Below the pieces are notes generated by a model. The model did no database searches. It saw only the letters and a list, made by a program, of their open reading frames with translations, and was not told where the DNA came from. Shown here one piece after another: positions 10,415 to 22,300 of a DNA stretch of 30,023 nt. Position 1 is the first letter of the stretch, and each line of letters opens with the position of its first letter. A program made the translations under genes and the position numbers. The DNA is from Zygnema cylindricum (lineage: Eukaryota > Streptophyta > Zygnematophyceae > Zygnematales > Zygnemataceae): NCBI GenBank assembly GCA_037447655.1, contig JBBHKE010003570.1:93625-123647 (forward strand), read 5' to 3'.

Positions 10415-11266
10415 CTAGTTATGATACGATTCAAACATGGGCAATGAAATAGCAAAAAATAGTGTTGAGATCTTGTAAAACTTTGCGTATCATATGCCCA
10501 TTTCAATTCACATGGACCTTATTTAGCCTTAAAATTGTCATTTGGAATAGTATGTGACTGATAAAAGATCATCGATTCTCTCTAACATGTTCACTGCTTA
10601 AAATTATCCAAAAATTATCACAAATTTGCCAGAATTTATCTATTAAAATATTGGTTGATCTGATTCAACACCATGCCATCGTAATTACTCGATTAGTCAA
10701 AATTGTGAGCCAGGTGGTGTCAACTTAATAAGACGGTGAGCCTAAATAAATGCTATAGGATTGTGTAACCAACAGTTTTGAGTTAATTTGAGTGGCCAAA
10801 ACATTAATTCAGGAAAATTCTGATAATATAAAAACTAACATCATACATGTTTTCTGCATTCCCGAACGTTTGTCCGCGAACAAACATGAAAAGGTAACTT
10901 AATACCTTTTTACCACAAAGGGGCTAAAATAGTTAATGTTACCTTGTTACATTTACATTATAACAATATTTTTTCTTTTTTCCAACAATGTCAAAACGAT
11001 AATCCGATGTTAAAAAATCGAAGTGTGACATTGCGACCAGATTTGGATTTAAAAATATGCTTTCACGACTTCTATGTATTGCACAAATCACATCGAAACT
11101 ACTAAAGAGCATGAGGTTAAGAACCTTAGGTTCCTTTTCGTTCTCCTCTAGAATTCTTTCGCTATTGAAGAGCTGCTCCACAATTATGTTATATCTCTTA
11201 GACGACTCATCGATAGACTCACTCAGCTTGATTCTGAATTGGGTGACATCGAAACTGACGTATTGA
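10415..11266. other. no confident gene; coding-like debris
   Basis: AT-rich. At 10866-10883 and about 10889-10912 two short hairpins adjoin (GTTTGT-ccgcgA-ACAAAC and AAAAGGTA-acttaa-TACCTTTT). From about 11150 a + strand frame reads a plausible block (SFAIEELLHNYV...LIDRLTQLDSELGD) before breaking; I do not recognise it. Confidence 0.4.
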
Positions 11267-11378
11267 CCTCTACTATGAATCCACTTTTCAAATTGATTTT
11301 TGAGAGCCTTCTAGCACTCGAACCTCTACTATGAATCCAATTTTCAAATTGATTTTTGAGAGCCTTCTAGCCTTCGAA
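11267..11378. repeat. 56-bp tandem duplication
   Basis: Two 56-bp copies (11267-11322 and 11323-11378) start CCTCTACTATGAATCCA and share the downstream TTTTTGAGAGCCTTCTAGC. The unit is not a multiple of three, so it shifts the coding-like frame that crosses it. Confidence 0.85.
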
Positions 11379-11885
11379 CGCCAGTTTGGGTGTCAGAAAG
11401 TGGTCATAGACCTATGTCGTGCATGATTGCATCAGTTTGGTGATAGCGACCAAATTCTTTATTTTCCGAAGTCTCCTCGCTTTTCGATCCGAGATGGGAA
11501 TCTATTCCTCTCGTTGTAAACCACCTTCTAGAGGCACCGTTGCACCATTTGCATATAATTATTCCACACTTAAAATAATTTGTTCGATTAAGCAAAACTA
11601 TCTTTGTGGGCATCCATTAAACTTTCTCATCGTTTGAAAAAAATCATAAAGGGAAACAAAAGGTTGAAGACGACGATTCAAATTTCGCCAAAAAACGTAA
11701 GTACGTGGAGACCTTCCGGATTTACGGTTGGGATAGTTCTTTTCAACAAGACAAATTACGCAATTTGGAAAAAGTACATTCGAGGACAACAGATTCTGAA
11801 ATGGCTCTAGAAGAACATGATTGGCGAAGAACAGAATCGACTGATCCCAAGACACAAAAGGTGTGGAAATCAAAGGACGTCGCAA

Positions 11886-12093
11886 CAACTAGAATGGTAA
11901 TCATTATTAGCGTTAAAGATTTATTAGTGTTAATGCGAAACTAAAATAAATAATGCCAATTTAGTGCAAAGAGACATGGTAGATTGTAGTCCTCGTCCTT
12001 AAATAATGTTCTTCACTCTACTTGGTGATTTTTGGCCAAAAAAGTCGCGACCGACTTAGTGTTACAAACACTAATAATGATGAGCGGTGCACT
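11886..12093. mobile_element. TIR element of the CACCGCTCAT family, copy 2
   Basis: Clearly homologous to 21931-22121. Shared blocks are AGATTTATTAGTGTTAATGCGAAA, TTTAGTGCAA.GAGAC, AGATTGTAGT, CGTCCTTAAATAATGTT and TGATTTTTGGCCAAAAAAGT. The right end is ATGATGAGCGGTGCACTG; the left end is worn (AACTAGAATGGTAATCATTA). It lies inside the gag relic, so it inserted after that element. Confidence 0.75.
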
Positions 12094-12228
12094 GTTGTGT
12101 ATCAAGGCCCCTTGCCGATATTCGATATGCACCTAATTTTGGGTATCCGATAATCAAAACATTTCAAGTCTCATGAAAAATTGCACACGATTGGTTCATG
12201 ACCTTTTTCCAACCCACGGCACTGCAGA

Positions 12229-12283
12229 GAGGGGAGAGGGGAGAGGGGAGAGGGGAGAGGAGAGAGGGGAGAGGGGAGAGGAA
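12229..12283. repeat. (GAGAGGG)n tract
   Basis: Short GGGAGAGGGGAGAGG tract between the two parts of the gag relic. Confidence 0.9.
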
Positions 12284-12530
12284 GACCTAGAAGGCTTGGA
12301 GAATCAGTTTTGAGAAAGGTGTGCAGAAGAGAGAGGAGCATGTGTTTCAGGATTTCTACAGTTTAAAATTTAATTTAATGAGTCGATAGACGAAATTGCC
12401 AAAAGATAGAAGATTCTAATTGAACATTTTGTTAAGTATGGTAGAGTCATAAAGGAAGAGGATAAAGTCTCAGTTTTTCTAAATGCTCTACCGGAAAAAA
12501 AATTATACCATCGTCGTTATTTAATAAAAT

Positions 12531-13932
12531 AATCGATTGACTAGTAAGAATACCTTTTGTTGCAATAAAATAACCGAATCAATATTAGGAATATATTTTC
12601 TTATCAATAAAAAGAACGAGCTTTGCATTCTAAGTTTAGTATAAATCGCAGCAACGGAGATTGTGAAATTTGGATTTGAAAGTTAACATTGGCTAAATAA
12701 ACAACACAGTTACTAATAGAATGGCAATTTATAACTTGATATTACAATACCTTGACATTAACAATATGAGACTTTCCTTTAGAAGAGCATCGCTAGACCA
12801 TAAATGGTTGACACGTGAAAAAAAAGTGGGCATATTAGATATTGGACATTTTTAGACCTAACACCAACAATTATTTAACAACTTGAGAGATTATTCTAAC
12901 ATTACTGAGGAAATCCGCATCATCTAGACAATAAGACATGGAGACATCAAACTAACGAGGTTTTAATTTTTTGACATTTTTCGGAAGAATTGGAAAAATT
13001 AACAAATTGAGGCTTTAATACATAATAATTAGAGGAATAGACGGATACTTCGATTTATCGGCTTCAAGAGACTTGACAATGAGGTAGGAACAATTTTGGA
13101 GGTTCAAAAAAGAGTTATTTTCATAAATTATTGTCATCATAGTGGCAATCAAAAATTTAACAAAAAGATGGTAACTATCGAAATTAGGTGAAAATTTAAC
13201 TTTACGATGACTTTGTCACATCTACCTAAGGTGTTGAAATTCACACTTCCCAAAGAAATAAAAGAATAAGCAAAAGAAAAAAAAATGTCAAATATAACAA
13301 ATACCATAGTTCATTTGGAATGTTAAATTGATGGTCGTTGGTTTGTGAATTTTCCATGACAAACTTGCTTAAAGTAATTGGAGATCTGACATGAATCGGA
13401 CACCACGGTGCTATTATTTTAACTAAGATCTGTTTTTTTTTTTCCACAAATATATTTATTTTATTTTATTTTTCAACAAAGATGGAAGAAGGTACAGAAC
13501 TCGACATTGGGTCTTAGTTCAAGTAAAAAAAAATATATATATATTGATCGAAATGAAATTTTATTTTTCAATGTTCGTTTAAGTATTAATATTTTAGAGA
13601 AACCAGCATAAACATGGTACTAAATATAATAAAATAAATACCTAAACACAAGTTTAGTGCCACTCTCTGGTAATGTGTAAGGATATCCCATCATTATGAT
13701 ATCAAAGTGAACAATTTACCAACATCTTAAAAAACCCTTTATTTCGTTTCCTCACATAAACAATATTAATCATAAACATTTGCAACATCTCCAAACCACA
13801 TTTTCCCATTCAACACCTAAAATATCCTATTCCACCCCTTATATTAACAGAAACAGTAGGAAAATAAACCATAGTCTTCATGATAGAAAAGAAAATTTAT
13901 CTCCTTAGAGGACAAATGCTCAAAATCTATCC
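12531..13932. other. AT-rich region, no gene recognised
   Basis: Apart from a possible decayed Gag zinc knuckle near 12805-12850, nothing was recognised on either strand. It is probably more of the same retroelement and unconstrained DNA. It also covers the 3' flank of the - strand cysteine-rich gene. Confidence 0.5.
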
Positions 13933-14373
13933 CTACATATGATAAGGAGGATAAGGTTCTGGTGGTAGACAGTTGCCACCTAACAACCTATACGGAGGTT
14001 TACAAACGTATTTGAACCAACAATTGATAGTTTCACAAGTAAAAAAAAGGAAACAATCGACCGTGTCATATGAAATACAATGTGGGGGTGGTGATTTTCT
14101 CACTAGTTTAGGTGGTGGTGGTGAAATTAACACTTTTTTTGGTGATGGTGAAATTAACACTTTTTTTGGTGGTGGTGGTGAGGGTGGTGGTGACTTGTTT
14201 TTGGGCGGAGGTGGTGGTAAAACACACTTGTCTTTTTTTATGATATAATGAGGTTCACAAATACATGAAACGGCAATTGATTTCTCGACACATGTAGCCA
14301 GGTAAGCAATCGACGAACGAACATGATTCGCATATCGGGGGAGTATATTTCGGCGGAGGTCGTTTTTGAATTC
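13933..14373 (-). pseudogene. proline-rich protein with two six-cysteine modules; frameshifted terminal exon
   Basis: On the - strand an exon begins after an acceptor-like AAACAG (exon base 14373) and ends at a TAG at 13935-13933. It reads IQKRPPPKYTPP, cysteine module A, a linker of Pro/Lys/Ser (PPPPPKNKSPPPPSPPPP, then KKVLISP repeats), cysteine module B and a PPEPYPPYHM tail. Module B has the spacing C-x7-C-x5-C-x4-C-x5-C-x10-C. Module A has the same spacing, plus one extra Cys, if a frameshift near 14260 (two bases missing) is allowed. The Pro/Lys linker resembles cell-wall hydroxyproline-rich proteins, so a secreted wall or matrix role is inferred. The 5' exon with a signal peptide was not found. 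The frameshift could mean a pseudogene or a sequencing error. I do not know the family. Confidence 0.5.
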
Positions 14374-16270
14374 CTGTTTAGAGAAAATAAATGGACCAAA
14401 ATAAGTATGGATGCTAATTGGTTACAAAATACGTTAATAGATAAAAAATTCAATTTCGTCAATATTGCAAACAATAAAACCGCAGAATAGAGAGGGTACG
14501 AATCACAATCATAGTGATTTTGGGGAAATTGCAGTATTTCTAACAGTTGACAAATTGGATGTTTCATTCCTCACCTTTGATTTTTTTATCACAGGATAAG
14601 AAAAAAATGGCGAAGAAAAAAAACAAACATAAAAATAAAATTGTGGTGAGCTAATAACGTACACATTGTTCCATTAACATCATTTTAGGAAACTATTTTT
14701 TTGCTATGCTGTACATTTACGTGCATTTTTCTAAACGCAAGTTTTCAATTTTATAAATTTCAAAATTAAAAGGATTTAGTTGCGTATGAAATATTTTGGA
14801 ATTATCAACAAAACAATAATTCAAAGCCCACCCATAAATGTGAAACTTTATTAATTCGAAACCAAACCAAAAGTGTAGAAAAAATAGAGATTAAACAAAC
14901 AACAAAGTAACGTTGGCCAAAAATTTAACAAAAATAGAAAAGTATTAACGTTTAAACGCCACTGGTTCAAAAAATAGTCATGATTATAGAGTTTGTCCGT
15001 ACTAGTCGTGTTGGAAAACCTGAAAAATATTGAGGGATAGAGTGTTTCTTTTGAGAAGGATATTGTGTATGTCGAGGTTTAATCAAAATCGGTGTATCGG
15101 TGCTCGGACGATATATACGGGAATTGTTTAGGAGTGTACGTTTTTCTGTACGGTTCGGTTGCTCTTTTTAATTTGGTCGTAATATCAATTTGAGGCCGAT
15201 TCGCAGTGAACAATTTTAAGTGATTCCTTTTACTAATTTCACTCCTTCAATTCCATACTGTTACAGTACAAACCTGTTGTATATAATAAATATATAATTT
15301 TATATGAAGAGAGAAAAAAATAAGAGGTTTTGAGTTCCTTTGCATCTACAATACCTTCCACGAAACGTGCTGCCTCGATCGACCGGCGTCACCAAAACAC
15401 GCCACGTGGCAAACAAGACAGCGGGTAGCAAAGCGAAAAAAAGGGACACGTGTCGAGCCATTTTCAAAACCTCTCAAAGAGATACCTCTAATGGAAGAAA
15501 CTGATAGCCTATACCCACCGGAGCATTTGATTTTCCGAAACTGATCGGAAAACGTACACGTTTCGACGTCATCAAACATAGGCGCGAAAAACAAACCTGC
15601 AGTATTGAATGTTCGAAGGACGACGACGGTGGTTCAAAACCTGCAGTTGTTTCGCGCGAGTGCAATGAAATAGCCGTTCGATGTTGTTTTGGCTACGTCA
15701 GCTTTTCGGCGAAATACGCTACTTTTACCCGACTTCTACATCCGGCAATATTTCTCGTTTTTACGGTTTTCATAGAAAGCCGTACATTATTCCAACGTCC
15801 GTCTGTTGCGGAAGTGAATTTTTTCCCGTGGGAATGGGCTATGAATGAAAGGATCGCCGTTCGACAAATAAAAAGAAATTTTCGCACGTACAAAGAATTT
15901 TAAAAGTTTCATATTTTATCATAAATCGGAATGGAAATGCTCCGGTGGGAATAGGCTGGTTTACCATCGTGCTTTTAACTTAATCCTGCTCAGTTCTTAC
16001 TTTCGGACATTCGAACACTCGGAAAACGGATGCCCGTCAACAAAAAACGCCGTTCGGCGTGAATGGGAACAGCGGTACACCGTGTATCGCTATTAGGGTT
16101 ACTGTTTTTTTTGCCACTTAAAACGTTTTTTATCCTTACACACTTGTCGGATTCCGGATCTGACGGTTGCGAGTGAAAGGTAAGATTCTCGCCTTCGGAT
16201 TGTCGGTCTCCGTCTGAAAATAAGACTAGTGTGTACGCAGAAAATATGTTTTATGAGGCGAAAAAGATAT
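14374..16270. promoter_or_regulatory. intergenic region upstream of DEG5, with two G-box palindromes
   Basis: No gene was assigned; short - strand frames at about 15346-15893 were not recognised. GC content rises from about 15350. Two perfect 10-bp palindromes with a CACGTG core, GCCACGTGGC (15401-15410) and GACACGTGTC (15445-15454), stand 44 bp apart and about 0.9 kb before the DEG5 start codon. G-boxes bind bZIP and bHLH factors in plants; control of DEG5 by them is inference. Confidence 0.35.
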
Positions 16271-16299
16271 TAACACTAATAGCGATGCACGGTGCAGCG
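16271..16299. mobile_element. terminal fragment of the CACCGCTCAT TIR family
   Basis: TAACACTAATAGCGATGCACGGTGCAGC matches the right end of copy 2 (AACACTAATAATGATGAGCGGTGCAC). No partner end was found nearby. It lies about 55 bp upstream of the DEG5 start codon, probably in the 5' UTR. Confidence 0.5.
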
Positions 16300-16352
16300 C
16301 TCCTGAGGCGTATTTCAATTTCCAAATTTCCATTGTGGTCGGCGTCTTCACC

Positions 16353-19300
16353 ATGCCTGCCATGCTGGCACCGACATGTCTGTCATCCGCCATGGTGTCT
16401 GTCTCGCCGACACGTGTCCATTTCACATCTCAAGTTCAGCATTCTGCGTGTCCTCCTGGAGGTTGCGGACAGCGCTCTAATGCAGTTTCCGAGAAGCTCG
16501 TCAAGAGGCGCACGCTGCTTGAAAAGGCGAGTCAGTTGGCCGTACTGTTGACTTTTTCCTCCGGCGTATCGCACGACGTTGCCTCCGCACGTGTGGAAGC
16601 TCCGCCGGATTCGGAGCTGGAGCAGGACGAGGAGGACCTCGCAGTTCGCCTTTTTTCTGTACGGATTCGTGACCCGTTTTATTCACTGCACACATGTCCA
16701 CATCTTTTATCGGTCCGTATGCTCGTTTAAATTCGTACGGACGTCCTGATTTGTAAGCGTTTTAACTTGTGCGCACGTAATGCACGTTTTTAATACGTGC
16801 ACGTTTTAATTCGTGCGCACGTTTTAAAAGTTGTAAGGTATTCTAGGCTATCTGTTGCTGGCAGTCTCGATTTGGGAGTTAAAAGTAAAGCCAACCCTAA
16901 TCATGTCTTGGGTCATTCATAATAAAACCCTTGGAAAACCCTAAAAAACCCTAAAAAACCCTTAAAGACCCATCATATCTTGGATCATGTCCAAAAACAC
17001 AAAAACTTGTGTCTTGTCACGACAAAAAGGAAAAAAGAAAAAAGAAAAGCACGAAAGGAAAAAAATAAAGAAAAGGAAAAACAGAAAGCAGAGAAAAACT
17101 GGAACAAACAGAGGAGCTATCAGCTTTCAGCTAATACTGCACATATGTTTGTTTATACCCCCGCCATTCACTTTTTTTAAACTGGCAACCATATGTTTTG
17201 AGTAATTTCACACATAAGGATATTTTCCATAAAATCTGTTAATCACAATTTTGGGTATCTGAAGCCCTATACTTCACAGAATTTTAGGAGATGAGTGCAA
17301 TATCCATTGCAAACCCTAGGAAATTTGTACTTATTATAGCCAATTATAACAATTATAACTTGCCAACAACAACCAACTTTTCCAAGTCTCGTTAAAAACC
17401 TTGGAATGGATAAAAACACCTGTGAATTATGAAAAATCTTCGAAATTTTGATGTTTAAAGCTACACAAAGTTGTTGTGTCCAAGAAAATCATAGCTGAAA
17501 TTATTTACGTTGTTTTCAGGAGGCAGCTCCGTCCGTCGTGTCGGTCCGTATACTGGAAACGGAGGGGCGTGATGTGACAGGAGATGGAGTGTTGAAAGGA
17601 ACAGGTTCGGGTATCGTGTGGGACGAGTATGGCCATGTTGTGAGCTTTCCAGACCTGTCCGTTGACTTGAGTGTTGACTTAAGTTGACTTGAGCGCTGAC
17701 TTGAGTATTCGCTTAAGTTGACTTCAGCGTTGACTTGAGTGTTGATTTAAGTTGACTCAGGTTGGCTAAAGTTGACTTAAGTTGAGTTAAGCTGACCCAG
17801 GTTGACTCAGTTTAGGTTGACTGGAAACGAACTTGAGGCAGAATGTTTTGGAAGGATTTGCAAAAGTGATGGCGTTGGCAGTTAGGAAAAACATGAGTTA
17901 GTTTTGAAATGAACATTTGCAAGAAGGCCTCTCGGAGTCCTTGCCTTCCAGAATTTCCTCCCCCCCTTACCTCCCTCCCTCTCTCTCTCACCCTCCGCGA
18001 CCCTCGTTACCCTCCCCCCTGTCCCTCTCTCTCCTCCAATCCCCCCCCTCCGTCTCTCTCCTCTGTCTACTGTTTGCCCCTAAATTTGTACAATTCTCAA
18101 CATCAGGGCAAATTTCTAATGTAATTACCCATCCACACAATTCAAGGTATGAAACATTGTAGGGATAAATCATGATAAAACTTAACTGAAACCAGACACA
18201 TGCATCAAAGATACTTGGCATTTCAATTTGTGAAGCAACCAACAAATCTTAACGAGATTTTCACTAAACGTGTTCCATACTGTAGCCGCCATTAGAAAGT
18301 ACAATGGAGGGTGGACTCATTGCATTCTTGACTTTCGGTTCGAATCGAATTCTTCACTTAGTTTAAGCCCAGAGCTACAGTTTGGAAGCTGACAAAAAAA
18401 ACATATAAGTGTATCACCATTGCTGTATTTGAAGAGCAGAAATGTGGAAAAGTAGAGATGAACAGTCACCTGTGCTCTCGAAGCACTGCAGACAGCTGGC
18501 GTAGACATAATCGCAGCATACCTGTAAAATAAAATAAAGGAACGAGCGAGAAATCAATGGGTGAACAAAGAAAGATGCAGCAGGAAGATTTTCCGACTGC
18601 AATCTCTGCCCTTGCAAATAGTTATCTGCAGGACACCACAAATTGTTCCGAGGGTTATTAACAATCTCTGACCAATAGCAACGTCAATACAATTTCTTCT
18701 GTTCTAAACGCTAATTTTAGCGGTTCAAAATTGTCGACATCATCCGCACCGGGAATAGAAATAATAACACCAAAACAGTCCTCATACTAATTATTTCTTA
18801 ATGCTAATTGTGATTCACGACCTACTGTCTTTGTGCCCATCAAGGAAACTCATCTGCTCGCATCTGCTCGGTTCATCCACTGAAAATATCTCTGTTTTAA
18901 GGCCACATTGCAGGGTTACCTGCCCAACAACAAATGAAAGCATTGGCAAACATTAACCTTCCACATAGAACGCTATTAATAACAATAAGGATGCATCAGT
19001 CCAAGACACTTTTGGGGTAATTACACGTACGCCATTACTCCCAATACTGGCCTGTATCCGCAGTAATCATACAGAATAATGTATGATTCCTACAATTTTC
19101 TGTAAGACTACTGTGATTACTGGCAGTGACACCAGCGACCATGTTTCGTGTAACTATCCCATTAGTAATTACAAGGAACGCACTAGTTTAAATCACTTAT
19201 TTCCTCACACAGGGTCATCTGGAAGGATAGGCTAACATTCTGATAACATGCAAACAACTTTGTGACATAGGCATCAGAAGTTTTGGCAACTCTTATAAAA

Positions 19301-22300
19301 ATTCACACATGGGACTAATATCACAACTATGTTCCGTTATCAAACTTAAACCTAAACTGAATGGAGCTATTCAATTCGCACGGCTTAATAATTTTGGGTT
19401 TCCCAAAGTCGAAGCTCAACAAGAATGTGAAATGTGAATATAGTACTATCCATTTGCGGTTGTTCCTGTAGCGGAATGCACTTAAAAGGATGGATTAATA
19501 ATGAGTGGCAAAATAGTGTGGTCCATGTTACATTGTGTCTACATGGCCGGTTTTCCTTCTTGAATCTCGTGTAATTATCGTGATTCACAGTTAGTATTGT
19601 CACCTTAAATGAGGTTGAAGGAAATTTAAATGCCATAATTGTTACTGGGGAATCTTCACTCCAGGCAGATATGTGGGGAATTAATTGTTATCAAAGAAAA
19701 ACAACTCCAAATTTGGCCAATGTTTTATGACCAAAATAATTGGCAACGTTGAGAATAAACAATGTATTATGATCGATGATATAGCTGATAGTGGAAATAC
19801 CTTATTGTTACTGAGGTCACAGGGCAGTTCTCAGACCTGTGAGTGAAGCGTTTCGAATGGTTTCCGCAGGTGACAAACTATCATGTTGTGGCAAAGTTTG
19901 CCACCGATCGCACTAATCGTCAGCGAGTCCAGGTGCGAGGATTCTCTATCCTTCTTTATCGCTTCCTCCCTTTCTTTCAGTCTAACCGTTTTTCTGTCAT
20001 GCACTCTCTCCCTCTCCCTCTCCCTCTCCCTCTTCCTCTTCCTCGCTCCGCGTCAGGTCGACTTATGTTCACGCTATTTGTCCAGTCAGAGGTTCATGAA
20101 CCGTCGACAAGTTCTAGTGGTTCCCTCTGGCATTTGAGTCAATAAAGTTGACTAAGAGATGATAGGCCACATTGTAGGTTTCACAGAAAGGTAAAGTTAT
20201 GTACAATAATTTTTGCATATGATAAGTGAATTACAAATCCGCGACAAGCTCGATCTGAACCGTTGATTTATGGCATGTGGATATCAGACCATTGTTCTTA
20301 TCTTTCCCTTTTTGGCTTTTTTAATGCCAAATTTTTATGCCTTATTTTTTTCCGGTCAGTACAAGATCATTTGATCATGCTATACAACTAGTGACCTTTC
20401 ATTTTTGATTGTGGAAGTTTTGCTCTTTATTTTTGCACTGCTATTATGTTGCAGTGCAAAATATGTTACGCACTCCTTCCATATTCTGCACCGATTTCTT
20501 GCACTTTGAAACATGGCCCCAGGGTACCATGATCCCGAAGTTTCATGTATCCTAAACGACCTTTTTTTTATGGTACTTTTAAGCATGTTTTTTTGTCACT
20601 ATCTGCTTCCTCTTTCACATTTTCCTGCAAACAAATGGAGGAACAGCTTTGGAGGTTTTTCAGGGCAGGTCTCATTGTTAGGACTTGATGGAAACTCCAC
20701 CCTTCATGAGGCACAATTGGTCGGAATAGAACCCTCCCGTGATCTCGCTGTTTTAAAGGTGTGTGTGTTTATGTTCCTCTCCTCCTCCCTTTACTTTTGC
20801 CCAACCTTGAACCTCTCGCTTACACCCTTCCTTTCCCTTGTATAGTGTTTGATTGTTATCCTTGTCTGTTTTCTTTGCTTGGTTCCAAGTTTTTAAAATT
20901 GTTTTTGTCTGCTTCTACTCCGTCCACTCTGGAAAATCCGATAGTCGACAATGATGATATCTGTATATATTAATCTGCCCGTGTCCCCATGATTATCATG
21001 ATGCCTTATATTTACCATTCAAGCTCATAGTTGCCGAAAATACAATATTTTCAGATAACTGTCTAACCGTTTCGATTTCCATTGCAAGTAGAATGTGATG
21101 CTCAATGGGGAATAATTTTTCTGTTGCAAGCTAGATCCCTACATATCTTTCAGTGATTATTACTTACCCGTATGAATGTACACACATTTCCCTATTTGCT
21201 GCATTTTTTAAATTCCCAGTCCCAATTTTTTTGCATTTTCTACTTCCAAGCTATTGGGGGAACGTGAAATCTGTGTATTTCATTGTCCATAATGTATCAT
21301 TATCACAATCTATCTATCAACCAAATCCACCCCCTATATTGGTTCCATAATTTCTTCTCGGTCCCCCTCCCCGATCCTGATCTTCTCCCTCTCCCTCCCT
21401 CCCTCAACTCCTTCCCCCCTCCTCTGGATTGGCCTCTATTGCTATTGATCTTTTAATTTCTGTTGGTGTTCCTTAATGATATCGTCCCACAACACATCAT
21501 CTTCATAGTCACCATGTTACTTTGTGAAAGAGAATGTCAAACCCTCATGAGGTCATGCTTTCCTCCTTTACGTCATGATTGGGTTTTCCATACAACGCCA
21601 TGTTGCCTGTGACGTCATATTCCTTATGATCTGTACAGAATTCAGAAAAAAAAGGAACGGGATTTTTAAACTGGACTTAGTCCAAGAGCAGCTGGACTAG
21701 TGGCACAGTTGTCCACCCTATTAGCATTGTTTTTTTTTTCACTACTCATGTTTTTTCCATGCAAACATGTCCGGTTCTCAATCGGTGACCGCCAATCGAG
21801 AGGTGGGAATTTGTCTTTCTATCGCAACCGCCGTCAGATTGCCACTGGAGAATCGTGTGCACGAAAAATAATGGGATTATTAAAGAACTGAAAAAAAACA
21901 TCAACGCTAATAGCCATACACGGTGTAGCTCACTACACCGCTCATTGTTGTTAGCATTAAAGATTTATTAGTGTTAATGCGAAATTAAAATTAATAACAC
22001 TAATTTAGTGCAAGGAGACGTGGCAGATTGTAGTTCACGTCCTTAAATAATGTTTGTTAACTCTATTTTGTGATTTTTGGCCAAAAAAGTGCGACCGATA
22101 ATAACGATGAGCGGTGTAGTGCCCTTATGTCCTAGATGGTTAAAGTTCCAGTCAGGTTTCCCTATTCACATCATTTTTTGGCTTTCATGACATTATTGCG
22201 TCCCTCGTGACGTGACAATGCAGATAAGCGCAGATCCTTATCGACTGAGGCCCCTCCCAGTGGGCTCCTCGGGAGATCTTCTTGTGGGACAGACCTGTTA

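Larger units (their letters stand above)
11725..12530 (+). pseudogene. copia gag relic, interrupted by a TIR element
   Basis: Left piece (about 11736-11885) reads VLFNKTNYAIWKKYIRGQQ, like the N-terminal copia Gag motif F.G.NY..W, then after a frameshift EEHDWRR and VWKSKD. The right piece (about 12377-12525) reads ESIDEIAKR, a stop, ILIEHFVKYGRVI and EEDKVSVFLNALPEK, matching the Gag block ahead of the zinc knuckle. The TIR element at 11886-12093 lies between them, and a GGGAGA tract follows at 12229. A decayed zinc knuckle with lost cysteines may follow at about 12805-12850 (..KSGHIRYW). Whether it belongs with the element at the window start is unknown. Confidence 0.65.

Noticed and set aside
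15346-15893. Overlapping - strand ORFs upstream of DEG5
   Set aside because: Short, mutually overlapping, no recognised motif; likely open by chance in GC-richer DNA.
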